From contig DATKNQ010000141.1 in NCBI GenBank assembly GCA_035541265.1, forward strand, positions 9,552-73,551: a DNA stretch of 64,000 nucleotides, written 5' to 3'. Source of the stretch: Bog-159 sp035541265 (lineage in GTDB: Bacteria; Acidobacteriota; Terriglobia; Bryobacterales; Bryobacteraceae). The notes under the pieces were generated by a model. It did no database searches and had not been told where the DNA came from. It saw only the letters and a list, made by a program, of their open reading frames with translations. Below, one piece after another: positions 32,599 through 41,675 of this stretch. Each line of letters opens with the position of its first letter. Positions within the stretch are counted from its first letter, which is position 1. Both the position numbers and the translations under genes were made by a program.

Positions 32599-35064
32599 AT
32601 GAGACACTCCCCAAGATGGTTTGCCGGCGCGGCCGCGATGCTGTTTCTAGCGAGCGCGCCAGGATGGCAAAGGCAATCCCCGGGTGACGGCCGGACCAGT
32701 GCCGCGCACGACTATCCCATCCGGCCCGTGCCTTTCACCGCGGTCCATTTAACCGACGTGTTCTGGGCGCCCCGCATCGAGACCAACCGCAAGGTAACCA
32801 TCCCGTTCGCGTTCTCGATGTGTGAGGAAACCGGGCGGGTGGCCAACTTCGTGCACGCCGCCGAAGCGTTGCGAGGCCAGATCGGCGCCAAGGACCGCAT
32901 GATCCCGCCTTATCCTTTCGATGACACTGACATCTATAAGGTCATCGAAGGCGCCTCATATACGCTGAGCGTGAAGCCCGACCCCAAGCTGCAGTCGTAT
33001 ATCGATGGCTTGATCGAGAAGATCGGCGCGGCGCAGGAGAAGGACGGCTATCTGTACACGGCCCGCACCATCGATCCCGCGCACCCGCACCCGTGGGCCG
33101 GCGCGCATCGCTGGGACAACGTCGAGGTGCTCAGCCACGAGCTATACGATCTGGGCCACCTCTACGAGGCCGCGGTCGCGTATTACCAGGCCACCGGCAA
33201 GCGCAGCCTGCTGAACATCGCGCTGAAGAGCGCGAACCTTTTGTGCGGCACTTTCGGTCCAGGCAAGAGAACCATCTGGCCGGGTCATCAGATCGTCGAG
33301 ATGGGGTTAGTAAAGCTCTACCGTGTAACCGGCGACGAACGCTATTTGAAATTAGCGAAGTTCATGCTCGACTCGCGCGGGCCGGGCGGTTCCTCATACA
33401 ATCAGGCTAACCTGAGAGTGATCGACCAGACCGAAGCCGTGGGTCACGCTGTCCGCGCCACTTACATGTACTCCGGCATGGCCGACGTGGCCGCCATGAC
33501 CGGCGACGCGGCCTACGTGCACGCCATCGACGCGATTTGGGAGAACGTGGCCGGCAAGAAACTTTACATAACCGGCGGCATCGGAGCTACCGGCAATGGA
33601 GAAGCATTCGGCGCTAATTACGAGTTGCCGAATCTGACTGCTTACAATGAGACTTGCGCGTCGGTCGGCAACGATTTCTGGAACGAGCGGCTCTTCCTGC
33701 TGCATGGCGACGCCAAGTACATCGACGTGATGGAGCGCACGCTGTACAACGGACTTGTCTCCGGCGTGTCGCTCGACGGTAAGTCATTCTTCTATCAGAA
33801 CCCGCTCGAATCGAACGGCAGAAAGGGACGCAGCCCGTGGTTCGGCGTGGCTTGCTGCCCGGGTAACATCACGCGCTTCATGGCTTCCGTCCCCGGCTAT
33901 GTTTATGCGCACGCAGGCGAGACAATTTACGTGAACCTGTTCACGGCGGGGAACGCGCAGATTCCTCTCGGCCCGCGCACCGTGAAATTTGTCCAGCAGA
34001 CGCGCTACCCGTGGGACGGCAATGTGAAGATCGCTGTCGATCCCGGCAAGCCCGCTGTCTTTTCGATCAAGGTCCGCATTCCCGGTTGGGCGCGTGGCGA
34101 GGTGGTGCCGAGCGATCTGTATCACTTTGTAGACAATGCGCATGAGCCCGTCAGGCTGCGCGTGAATGGCCGGGATGTGCCCTTCCGCCTGGACGAAGGA
34201 TACGTGACGTTGCATCGTGAGTGGAAGGCCGGAGATACAATCGATCTCGACCTGCCGATGCCCGTGCGCCGCATCGCCGCCAATAACCTGGTGGGCGCCG
34301 ACCGCGGGCGCGTGGCTCTCGAACGCGGTCCGATTGTCTATGCCGTAGAAGGCATCGACAGCCCGACCCATAAGGTCCGCAACCTGCTGCTGCCTCCGGA
34401 TGCGAAGGTCACCGCCGAGTTCCGGCCCGACCTGCTGAACGGCGTGGAGGTGCTGCAAGCGGGCGCCGTGTCGCTGGCTTACGACGCGCATGGGAAAGTG
34501 GTCCGAACCGCGGTTAGGTTCACCGCGATTCCGTATTATGCGTGGGCCAACCGCGGCCGTGACGAGATGCTGGTCTGGATCCCGGCGCGCGAATCCGCGG
34601 CGAAACCGGCGCCGTGGCCGACCCTCGCCATGACCAGCAAGGTCAGCGCATCGAACAGCGGCAAGGTCAGCGGGGAGGGCATGGCGAGACTCCCTCAGGC
34701 GGTGAACGACGGCGACGAGCCTTCCTCTTCGAGCGATCCGGCATCTTACTTCGACTGGTGGCCGGAGAAAGGCAAGACCGAGTGGATCGAATACGACTTC
34801 CCGAAAACCTCGACGGTATCGCGCGTGAAGGTCTATTGGTTCGACGATACCGGGCGCGGCGATGTGCGTGTGCCGGCATCCTGGCGCGTGTTATACAAAG
34901 ACGCCGACGCATGGAAGCCCGTGGATAGCGCCGGCCGTTGGGGCGTCGAGAAAGATAAGTACAACGCAGTTACTTTCAAGGCCGTCACTACCGGCGCGCT
35001 GCGCCTGCAGGTGACTATGCAACCCGACGCTTCCGCCGGTGTGCAGAAGTGGAAGGTTGAATAG
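32599..35064 (+). CDS. Secreted GH127 (DUF1680) beta-L-arabinofuranosidase-like hydrolase
   Basis: An 821-residue protein: signal peptide (about residues 1-22), then an alpha/alpha-barrel GH127 domain from VHLTDVFWAPRIETNRKVTI. The metal/catalytic site residues are visible as NETCASVGNDFWNERLF (Glu and Cys) and GVACCPGNITRFMASVPGYV (paired Cys, one the nucleophile in characterised members). Beta domains follow, ending with a discoidin-like carbohydrate-binding region (about residues 690-815: ASYFDWWPEKGKTEWIEYDF). It probably removes beta-L-arabinofuranose from plant cell-wall glycans. No uptake system is adjacent. Confidence 0.88.
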   Translation: MRHSPRWFAGAAAMLFLASAPGWQRQSPGDGRTSAAHDYPIRPVPFTAVHLTDVFWAPRIETNRKVTIPFAFSMCEETGRVANFVHAAEALRGQIGAKDRMIPPYPFDDTDIYKVIEGASYTLSVKPDPKLQSYIDGLIEKIGAAQEKDGYLYTARTIDPAHPHPWAGAHRWDNVEVLSHELYDLGHLYEAAVAYYQATGKRSLLNIALKSANLLCGTFGPGKRTIWPGHQIVEMGLVKLYRVTGDERYLKLAKFMLDSRGPGGSSYNQANLRVIDQTEAVGHAVRATYMYSGMADVAAMTGDAAYVHAIDAIWENVAGKKLYITGGIGATGNGEAFGANYELPNLTAYNETCASVGNDFWNERLFLLHGDAKYIDVMERTLYNGLVSGVSLDGKSFFYQNPLESNGRKGRSPWFGVACCPGNITRFMASVPGYVYAHAGETIYVNLFTAGNAQIPLGPRTVKFVQQTRYPWDGNVKIAVDPGKPAVFSIKVRIPGWARGEVVPSDLYHFVDNAHEPVRLRVNGRDVPFRLDEGYVTLHREWKAGDTIDLDLPMPVRRIAANNLVGADRGRVALERGPIVYAVEGIDSPTHKVRNLLLPPDAKVTAEFRPDLLNGVEVLQAGAVSLAYDAHGKVVRTAVRFTAIPYYAWANRGRDEMLVWIPARESAAKPAPWPTLAMTSKVSASNSGKVSGEGMARLPQAVNDGDEPSSSSDPASYFDWWPEKGKTEWIEYDFPKTSTVSRVKVYWFDDTGRGDVRVPASWRVLYKDADAWKPVDSAGRWGVEKDKYNAVTFKAVTTGALRLQVTMQPDASAGVQKWKVE

Positions 35065-35169
35065 CGATCCTTATTTCGCGAGTTAACTTTGGCAGGGCGT
35101 AAACGGTCGTGCCAGCCAAGTAATTTGGCGCCGGTTCGGCTTCCCGCAATTTCAATTACAATCGCTAGC

Positions 35170-36381
35170 ATGTTGCGTTCGCAGAGCCTGCGCGCCCGAT
35201 TTGGGGCCATCGCGGGCGTCCTTATTTCCCTGCTGCCGGCCGCCGCCGGGGCTGCCTCCCTCGACGCCGAACGTCTCAAACTGATCCCGGCGCGGATGCA
35301 GGAATTCGTAGACAACGGTTCCATCTCGGGGGCCGTGTGGCTGATTGCCTATCGCGGGCAGGTGGTGGCTCTGGATGCGGCCGGATTCGCCGGCATCGAG
35401 CATCGCAAGCCGATGCGCGCCGACTCGATTGTGCAGATCATGTCACAAACAAAATCGTTCACCGGCGTTGCGGCCATGATGCTGGTGGAGGAGGGCAAGC
35501 TCGATCTGACGCGTCCCGTGCGCGACTATCTACCCGAGTTCCAGGGTCAGCTCGTCGAGGAGAAACACGCGGATGGCTCGCGTTCCACGCACCTGCCCGA
35601 ACATCCCATGACGGTCTGGCAGTTGATGAGTCACACGTCGGGCTTCGATTTTCTCCCCCCGAGCGGCCCGCTGAGCCGCATCAACTTCACGCTGAACGCC
35701 ACGCTGGCCGACGCCGTGCACGGCTATGCCCGCGAGCATCTGATTGCCGAGCCGGGCACCCAATACCATTACAGCAACATGGGGATCGCGACCCTGGGCC
35801 GGATCGTTGAAGTCTTGTCCGGCCAGGACTACGCGCAATTCGTCGAGCGGCGCATCCTGACGCCGCTGGGCATGACAGACAGCTTCTTCTATCCGCCGCC
35901 CGATAAACGCGGCCGCATCGCGATGGTCTACCAGCACGAGAACGGCAAACTGGTGCTGTCGCGGGAGCGCGCGCAGGCCGGCGATCCGGCCTTGTACCGC
36001 GCCGGCGCGAAATATCCGGGGCCCGAGCTGGGACTTTACTCGACCGCCACGGACTTATTCCACTTCTACCAGATGCTGGCGAACGGCGGCACTTACAACG
36101 GGCGGCGCTATCTCTCGCCGCAATCGGTAGCGGCGATGACGGAAGATCACACGCCGGAGCATTCCGGCTACGGGCTGACGTTGAGCGTCGCGGGCAAGCC
36201 GGGCGCGCTGCTCCACCTGCTTTCACCGGGTACGTTCGGCCACGGCGGCGCCTTCGGCACCGACGGGCTGGTGGATCCCGCGCACGGGCTGGTCATGATC
36301 TTCCTGCCGCAGATGAATGATGGAACGGCGGGTCCGGCGGGCCATGCGGTCGTACAGATTGCGGAGTCGGCGGTGGAATGA
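35170..36381 (+). CDS. Secreted serine hydrolase, class C beta-lactamase-like
   Basis: A 403-residue protein with a signal peptide. The catalytic SxxK motif is SQTKSFTGVAAMM (about residue 93), and the Tyr motif YxN appears as QYHYSNMGIATLGRI. The third motif region near the C-terminus is FGHGGAFGTDGLVDP, with HGG in place of KTG, as in esterase and peptidase members. It is probably an esterase or D-amino-acid peptidase rather than an antibiotic-resistance enzyme. TACAAT at 35157-35162 is 7 bases before the ATG, and no ribosome binding site is visible. Confidence 0.86.
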   Translation: MLRSQSLRARFGAIAGVLISLLPAAAGAASLDAERLKLIPARMQEFVDNGSISGAVWLIAYRGQVVALDAAGFAGIEHRKPMRADSIVQIMSQTKSFTGVAAMMLVEEGKLDLTRPVRDYLPEFQGQLVEEKHADGSRSTHLPEHPMTVWQLMSHTSGFDFLPPSGPLSRINFTLNATLADAVHGYAREHLIAEPGTQYHYSNMGIATLGRIVEVLSGQDYAQFVERRILTPLGMTDSFFYPPPDKRGRIAMVYQHENGKLVLSRERAQAGDPALYRAGAKYPGPELGLYSTATDLFHFYQMLANGGTYNGRRYLSPQSVAAMTEDHTPEHSGYGLTLSVAGKPGALLHLLSPGTFGHGGAFGTDGLVDPAHGLVMIFLPQMNDGTAGPAGHAVVQIAESAVE

Positions 36382-36458
36382 GATGACGGACAAAAAGGAA
36401 CCGAAGGAGCCGAGGATTTCGTCGCTCTCATCCAGGCGCTCAGGAAGCAGGGCTGAAA

Positions 36459-36605
36459 TCAGGCTACAGCCTGGAGACCGTTCTTCGCCACCAACGATAG
36501 CAGTTTCAGAGAAGCACCCTGTGGGCGCTTCTCTCCGCGTTCCCACTGGCTCACGAGGCCGGTGGTCACATTGAGATAGCGGGCGAACACGGCTTGACTG
36601 GCTGA
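36459..36605 (-). pseudogene. C-terminal relic of an XRE-type antitoxin/regulator
   Basis: A 48-codon frame without a start encodes SQAVFARYLNVTTGLVSQWE, then RGEKRPQGASLKLLSLV and a short tail before TGA. This is the helix-turn-helix and C-terminus of XRE/NadS-like antitoxins. An in-frame stop sits directly upstream, so the N-terminus is lost. The surrounding gap (36382-36900) also holds one copy of a 22-bp repeat at 36610-36631 and a TATACT -10 at 36842-36847 for the next gene. Confidence 0.6.
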
Positions 36606-36609
36606 TCAT

Positions 36610-36631
36610 GGTCGCATTTGGTAGCGCGACG
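36610..36631. repeat. 22-bp dispersed repeat, copy 1
   Basis: The element GGTCGCATTTGGTAGCGCGA plus CG recurs at 40525-40546 with one mismatch (T to C at its ninth base). Each copy has GTCGC/GCGAC arms around about 10 bases and could fold into a small hairpin. The two copies flank the tricorn-like protease gene. Confidence 0.6.
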
Positions 36632-36900
36632 CTCCGCCGGGCAGCTCCGATTGGGACCTATCGTTTATCGTTCCTAAATCATTTCGGTACCTGTTACAGT
36701 GAAGACGTTTTTGCGGAATCTAGTTGGTCATTGGGACAGGACGGGGACGGCGGAAGAAAACCGTTTGGGGAGCTGGATAGGGGCGCCGGCCAATGAGGCG
36801 CGGAATTCCAACCTTGCCGGCAAAACCTCCAGCACCGGGTGTATACTCGACCCCAGTTCCCAAAATGGAAGAAGACCGTCTATTCCGCAGGAGGTGTCAT

Positions 36901-39900
36901 TTGCCGCGAACTTACCTTCCTTTGCTCTCGCTGAGCGCGCTTTTGCTGGCACCGTTGATGTGGAGCGATAGCCTTGCCGACATCCGGCCTGACAAGCCGC
37001 TGCTGCTGCGGCACCCGACGATCAGCCGCACGCAAGTCGTCTTCAGCTTCGCGGGCGACCTGTGGAGCGTCAGCCGCGACGGCGGATCGGCCATCCGCCT
37101 CACCACCGGAGCGGGCGTGGAAACGGATCCGATCTTCTCTCCGGATGGCTCGCAGATCGCCTTCACCGGCGAGTATGACGGCAACGTGGACGTGTTCGTC
37201 ATGCCCGCGGCGGGGGGAACGCCCAAGCGGCTCACCTATCATCCCGCCGCGGATCGCGCCATCGGTTGGACGCCGGACGGCAAGAATGTCCTGTTCGCCT
37301 CTAACCGCAGCAGCTATTCGGGTTTCAGCCGCCTATTCACGGTTCCGGTGGAAGGCGGGTTTGAAACTCAACTTCCGCTCGATCGCGCCGTCGCGGGGGC
37401 GTATTCGCCGGACGCGGCCAAGCTCGCATATGTGCCGATCGACCAATGGCAGCGGGCCTGGAAGCGCTATCGCGGCGGCCAGACGACGCCAGTTTGGATC
37501 GCCACCCTGAGCGATTCGAGCATCGTCAAGATTCCGCGCGAGAATTCGAACGACTTCGACCCCATGTGGGTCGGCGACACGGTCTATTTCCTCTCGGACC
37601 GCAAGGGCCCAGTCTCGCTGTTCGCTTACGACACGAAGTCGAAGCAAGTCACCGAAGCCGTCAAGAACGACGGCCTGGATTTCAAGTCCGCTTCGGCCGG
37701 AGGCGGCGCCATCGCCATCGAGCAGTTCGGCGCGCTGGTGGTGTACGATCTCAAGACGCGCAAGACGCACGCGGTGAAAGTGCAATTGAGCGGCGATCTG
37801 GCCGAAATCCGGCCGCATTTCCGCAAGATTCAGGTCAACGAAATCCGCTCGGCGGGGATTTCGCCCACCGGCATGCGAGCCGTATTGGCAGCGCACGGCG
37901 AGATCTTCACGGTACCGGCGGAGAAGGGAGACATCCGCAATCTGACCAAAACCAGCGCCGTGGAGGAGCGCGATCCCGCATGGTCGCCGGACGGCAAATC
38001 GATCGCCTACTTCTCCGATGCCTCCGGCGAATACGAACTCGAAGTCCGCGACCAGAGCGGGCGCGGCGAACCCAAGCGCATCAGCCTGGGAAAGCCGATG
38101 TTCCCCTATTCGCCGCGCTGGTCGCCCGACAGCAAGAAAATTGCCTACACCGACCAGCAACTGAACGTCTGCTACATCGACCTCGACAAGCCCACGCCGG
38201 TCAAGATCGACACCGACCTTTACGCCGGGCCGGTGTCGCTCGAGCCGGCCTGGTCGCCGGACAGCAAATGGATCGCTTATACCCGCAAGCTCAAAAGCCA
38301 ACTGCACGCGGTGTTTGTGTATTCGCTCGAGCAGGGCAAGAGCTTCCAGATTACCGACGGTATGAGCGACTCCGCCCACGCCGCGTTCGACAAAGACGGC
38401 AAGTATCTCTACTTCACCGCCAGCACCGACGCCGCGCTGAGCACGGGCTGGCTCGATATGTCGAGCCTTCAGCGCCCGGTAACCGCCAGCGTCTACCTGG
38501 TGGTGCTCTCGAAGGACGAAGCGTCGCCCCTGGCGCCAGAAAGCGACGAGGAAAAGCCGGCCGGCGAAGCCAAGAAAGACGACGCTGACAAAGGCGGCGG
38601 CGCAAAGGAGGATACGGCGAAGAAAGACGATTCCGGAAAGAAGGAGGAAGCGGGGAAAAAGCCGGAACCCAAGAAAGAGGTCACGGTGAAGATCGATTTC
38701 GACAAAATCGATCAGCGTATACTGGCCCTGCCTTTACCCGCGCGCAATTACGTTTCATTGGCCGCGGGAAAGACGGGCGTGATTTTCCTGCAGGAAGCGC
38801 CGGAGGTGGCATCCCTCACCGGTCCCGGCGAAGGCCGCACGCTGGTGATGTTCGATTTGAAGACACGCAAGACGGAGCGGATTCGGGAGGATATCCGCGG
38901 ATTCGCTCTGTCTTTTGATGGTGAAAAGATGCTGTACCGGCAAGGGCAGCAATTCTTCATCGCCGGGGCAGGAAAAGGGCCCTCGGGACCCGCCGCAGGT
39001 TCGGGTTCGGGAGAATCGGGCAGCGGGTCCGGCGGGGCGCTGAAACTGGACACCATGGAAGGCTATGTGGATCCGCGCGCCGAATGGGAGCACATGTACC
39101 ACCAGGCGTGGCGCGATGAGCGCGACTTCTTTTACGATCCCGGCCTGCACGGCGTGAACCGCGAACTCTTCGAGGCCAAGTACGCACCCTACCTTGCCAA
39201 TCTCTCGAGCCGCGACGACCTGAACTATCTGTTCGAGGAGATGCTGGGCGAGATGACGGTCGGGCACATGTTCGTCGGAGGCGGCGACCGGCCCGAGGTG
39301 AAACGCGTTCCCGGCGGTCTGCTGGGCGCCGATTACACCGTCGAAAACGGCCGCTATCGTTTCGCGCGCGTCTACAGCGGTGAAAATTGGAATCCCAGTT
39401 TGAAAGCGCCCCTGACGCAACCCGGCGTCAACGTAGTAGCCGGCGAATATCTGCTGGCCGTGGAGGGCCGCGATGTTCGTCCGCCGGCCAACGTCTACAG
39501 TTTCTTTGAAGAGACGGCGGGCAAAGCGATCGTGATACGCGTAGGCCCGGACGCATCCGGCGCGAACGCGCGCGATGTGACGGTTGTTCCGGTGGCCAGC
39601 GAGAACGCGCTGCGCAATTTCGCCTGGATCGAGGACAACCGCCGCAAAGTGGATCACCTCAGCGGGGGGCGCGTCGCCTACGTCTATTTGCCCAACACCG
39701 CGGGCAGCGGTTACCTGAACTTCAACCGCTATTTCTTCAGCCAGGTGGGCAAGGAAGGGGTCATCATCGATGAGCGTTTCAATGGCGGCGGCGACATCGC
39801 CGACTATGTTATCGATTATTTGCGCCGTCCCATAATGGGCCGATTCACGATGCGCTACGGTGAAGACATCACCGTGCCCATGGAAGGAATCTTCGGCGCC

Positions 39901-40299
39901 AAGGTGATGATCATCAACGAAATGGCGGGTTCGGGCGGCGACGCCATGCCGTGGCTATTCCACAAATCCGGCATTGGTCCGCTGGTGGGCATGCGCACCT
40001 GGGGCGGGCTGGTGGGGCATTACACCAGCGCCGGCGACTTCATCGATGGCGGCAACGTGGGCATGCCGGATCTCGGCTTTTACAACCTGGAAGGACAATG
40101 GGACGTGGAAAACCATGGTGTCTCGCCCGACTATGAGGTAGAGATGGATCCCAAGCTGGTGCGCGAGGGCCACGATCCCCAACTCGAAAAAGCGGTCGCG
40201 GTTGCGCTCGGCCGGCTCAGCAATAACCCCGTGAATTACGGCAAGCGACCGGCATATCCGGACTATCACAGGGGCCAGAAGAGCACGCAGCAACCCTGA
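36901..40299 (+). CDS. Secreted tricorn-like S41 family protease
   Basis: A 1132-residue protein. The TTG at 36901 is chosen as start because GGAGG lies about 7 bases upstream and a signal peptide (MPRTYLPLLSLSALLLAPLM) begins there. N-terminal WD40/PD40-like propeller repeats (for example FSPDGSQIAFTGEYDG and WSPDGKSIAYFSDASG) cover about residues 30-560. An acidic and basic linker rich in Lys, Glu and Asp (about 545-600) follows. The C-terminal part holds a PDZ-like region and the S41 core: GVIIDERFNGGGDIADYVID and NEMAGSGGDAMPWLF with the nucleophilic Ser. It likely degrades peptides in the periplasm. Confidence 0.88.
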   Translation: MPRTYLPLLSLSALLLAPLMWSDSLADIRPDKPLLLRHPTISRTQVVFSFAGDLWSVSRDGGSAIRLTTGAGVETDPIFSPDGSQIAFTGEYDGNVDVFVMPAAGGTPKRLTYHPAADRAIGWTPDGKNVLFASNRSSYSGFSRLFTVPVEGGFETQLPLDRAVAGAYSPDAAKLAYVPIDQWQRAWKRYRGGQTTPVWIATLSDSSIVKIPRENSNDFDPMWVGDTVYFLSDRKGPVSLFAYDTKSKQVTEAVKNDGLDFKSASAGGGAIAIEQFGALVVYDLKTRKTHAVKVQLSGDLAEIRPHFRKIQVNEIRSAGISPTGMRAVLAAHGEIFTVPAEKGDIRNLTKTSAVEERDPAWSPDGKSIAYFSDASGEYELEVRDQSGRGEPKRISLGKPMFPYSPRWSPDSKKIAYTDQQLNVCYIDLDKPTPVKIDTDLYAGPVSLEPAWSPDSKWIAYTRKLKSQLHAVFVYSLEQGKSFQITDGMSDSAHAAFDKDGKYLYFTASTDAALSTGWLDMSSLQRPVTASVYLVVLSKDEASPLAPESDEEKPAGEAKKDDADKGGGAKEDTAKKDDSGKKEEAGKKPEPKKEVTVKIDFDKIDQRILALPLPARNYVSLAAGKTGVIFLQEAPEVASLTGPGEGRTLVMFDLKTRKTERIREDIRGFALSFDGEKMLYRQGQQFFIAGAGKGPSGPAAGSGSGESGSGSGGALKLDTMEGYVDPRAEWEHMYHQAWRDERDFFYDPGLHGVNRELFEAKYAPYLANLSSRDDLNYLFEEMLGEMTVGHMFVGGGDRPEVKRVPGGLLGADYTVENGRYRFARVYSGENWNPSLKAPLTQPGVNVVAGEYLLAVEGRDVRPPANVYSFFEETAGKAIVIRVGPDASGANARDVTVVPVASENALRNFAWIEDNRRKVDHLSGGRVAYVYLPNTAGSGYLNFNRYFFSQVGKEGVIIDERFNGGGDIADYVIDYLRRPIMGRFTMRYGEDITVPMEGIFGAKVMIINEMAGSGGDAMPWLFHKSGIGPLVGMRTWGGLVGHYTSAGDFIDGGNVGMPDLGFYNLEGQWDVENHGVSPDYEVEMDPKLVREGHDPQLEKAVAVALGRLSNNPVNYGKRPAYPDYHRGQKSTQQP

Positions 40300-40524
40300 C
40301 GCGCCAGTTCCCAAATAGAGAGCAGCGAGTCGTTTTGCGAGGGTCTGGAACACGGTGTTCCGCTTCGAGCACAGAGCCAGGCTGCACCGTTGTGATCGTA
40401 GACAGCAGCGGGCACTTAAATACGTACTGAGAATGAAAGTATTATGTGGGCAACTAACGCAGCGGACGATGCACATGCCCGCTCCAAGGATAGCGGAAAC
40501 CGCGGTTTCGGCTCCCTCGAGTAC

Positions 40525-40546
40525 GGTCGCATCTGGTAGCGCGACG
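40525..40546. repeat. 22-bp dispersed repeat, copy 2
   Basis: Second copy of the element at 36610-36631, with C for T at its ninth base, in the same orientation. It lies about 115 bases from the 3' end of tRNA-Arg. Confidence 0.6.
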
Positions 40547-40552
40547 AAAACC

Positions 40553-40591
40553 TGCTGATGATTTCGGAAGATTGCTGATGATTCCGGAAAC
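40553..40591. repeat. Two-unit imperfect tandem repeat
   Basis: TGCTGATGATTTCGGAAGA (40553-40571) is followed after one base by TGCTGATGATTCCGGAAAC (40573-40591). The units share 17 of 19 bases. Confidence 0.6.
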
Positions 40592-40660
40592 GCCCGAGAA
40601 CCGCCATCGCGAGGCTCGCACACCACGCACGCCAGATGGTTCTTAGATTAATGAAAACAA

Positions 40661-40737
40661 TGGCGCGCCCGGAGGGACTCGAACCCCCGGCCTACTGGTT
40701 CGAAGCCAGCCGCTCTATCCAACTGAGCTACGGGCGC
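40661..40737 (-). tRNA. tRNA-Arg (anticodon TCG)
   Basis: On the minus strand a full cloverleaf is present: acceptor GCGCCCG/CGGGCGC, D-loop AGCTCAGTTGGATAGAGC, anticodon loop CTTCGAA giving anticodon TCG, T-arm GGGGGTTCGAGTCCCTC, and an encoded CCA at 40663-40661. It reads CGA codons (and other CGN by wobble after modification). It overlaps no protein gene. Confidence 0.95.
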
Positions 40738-40751
40738 GCACCTGATCGATT

Positions 40752-41663
40752 TTACCGCGAACAGACCAGTAACAAATACCGGCCGTCCGGGCTGGGGATC
40801 TCTTCGAGGATTCGCAAGCCGCCGTGGTCCGCCAGCAGCGACCGGATCGCCTCCGCCGTGAAGCGGCAACTGAAATTCAAATTGATGCGCTCGCCGCGTT
40901 CCACCAGCACCTCCTGCACCGCCGTGACGATCCGCAAATCGCGCGCCGTGCGGAAGTGCGACGCGGTCACGTGCAGGCCGTCGGTGCTCTTGTCCTGCTT
41001 GTGTTCGAAGCGCACTTCGCCATCGTCCGGCGAGACGCCTAGCGCGGCCAGCGGCGCGAACGCGAACTCGCGCGGCTCTTCCGGTTCGCCGCAGTCATAG
41101 ATCTCGGCATCCAGTATCAGGCGATCGTCGCCGTGCAGGCACTGCGCCACGTGCTTGATCTGATCGAGCGGATCGAATCCGCCCAGCGTGTTGCCGGACA
41201 TCAACAGCAGCTTGGGCGACTCTGCCGCATCCGAGGCGAAGACCAGATGCATCGGGCTGGCTATATCGGCTTTGATGCCGCCCGTTTCGATGTCGAGGTC
41301 CTCGGCGCCGGCGCAGGCCATTTCGAGCAGTGCCTGGCTGGCATCCACGGGATAATACCTCACCTCGCGGCCGGCATTACCAATGGCGGCGAGCAGGGTG
41401 AAGTCGGTGACTCCATCGCCCGCGCCAAAGCTGATCACCTGAACGGGCGGACCGAACGGTTCGAGCAGCCAGCCGATTCTGCCGGCGAGCTGTTGCCACG
41501 CGGCGCGCAGGCTGCCGAACGCCGGCCCGGCTGCACGGGCGCGCCAGGCCAGCACGGAGAGCGGGCTCCAGTAGAAGAATTTCTCCGGCAGGTCGCGCGC
41601 CTCCACCGCCTCGGCCAGCTCCTGGACGATCTCCGCTTCCGTCAGGACGACTTCGATCTTCAC
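40752..41663 (-). CDS. EgtD-like histidine-specific SAM-dependent methyltransferase domain protein
   Basis: A 303-residue protein with a GTG start. It carries VISFGAGDGVTDFTLLAAIG as the SAM-binding glycine motif, REVRYYPVDASQALLEMA with the acidic ribose ligand, PKLLLMSGNTLGGFDP, and a C-terminal INLNFSCRFTAEAIRSLL. These features fit the EgtD family (PF10017), whose type member trimethylates histidine for ergothioneine. EgtB is not nearby, and the substrate-binding residues cannot be verified here, so ergothioneine synthesis is not established. It lies 12 bases downstream of fabI. Confidence 0.75.
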   Translation of the reverse strand: MKIEVVLTEAEIVQELAEAVEARDLPEKFFYWSPLSVLAWRARAAGPAFGSLRAAWQQLAGRIGWLLEPFGPPVQVISFGAGDGVTDFTLLAAIGNAGREVRYYPVDASQALLEMACAGAEDLDIETGGIKADIASPMHLVFASDAAESPKLLLMSGNTLGGFDPLDQIKHVAQCLHGDDRLILDAEIYDCGEPEEPREFAFAPLAALGVSPDDGEVRFEHKQDKSTDGLHVTASHFRTARDLRIVTAVQEVLVERGERINLNFSCRFTAEAIRSLLADHGGLRILEEIPSPDGRYLLLVCSR

Positions 41664-41675
41664 GGCCGCGCCTTT

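Larger units (their letters stand above)
40300..40660. other. Intergenic stretch with repeats, no gene supported
   Basis: About 360 bases between the protease gene and tRNA-Arg. Minus-strand frames exist but show no recognisable domain. The stretch holds the second 22-bp repeat copy and a two-unit tandem repeat, and may be remnants of a lost mobile or toxin-antitoxin locus. Confidence 0.45.

Noticed and set aside
40300..40660. Transposase or integrase remnant beside tRNA-Arg
   Set aside because: Frames in this stretch show no DDE, recombinase or attachment-site pattern; only short repeats are evident.
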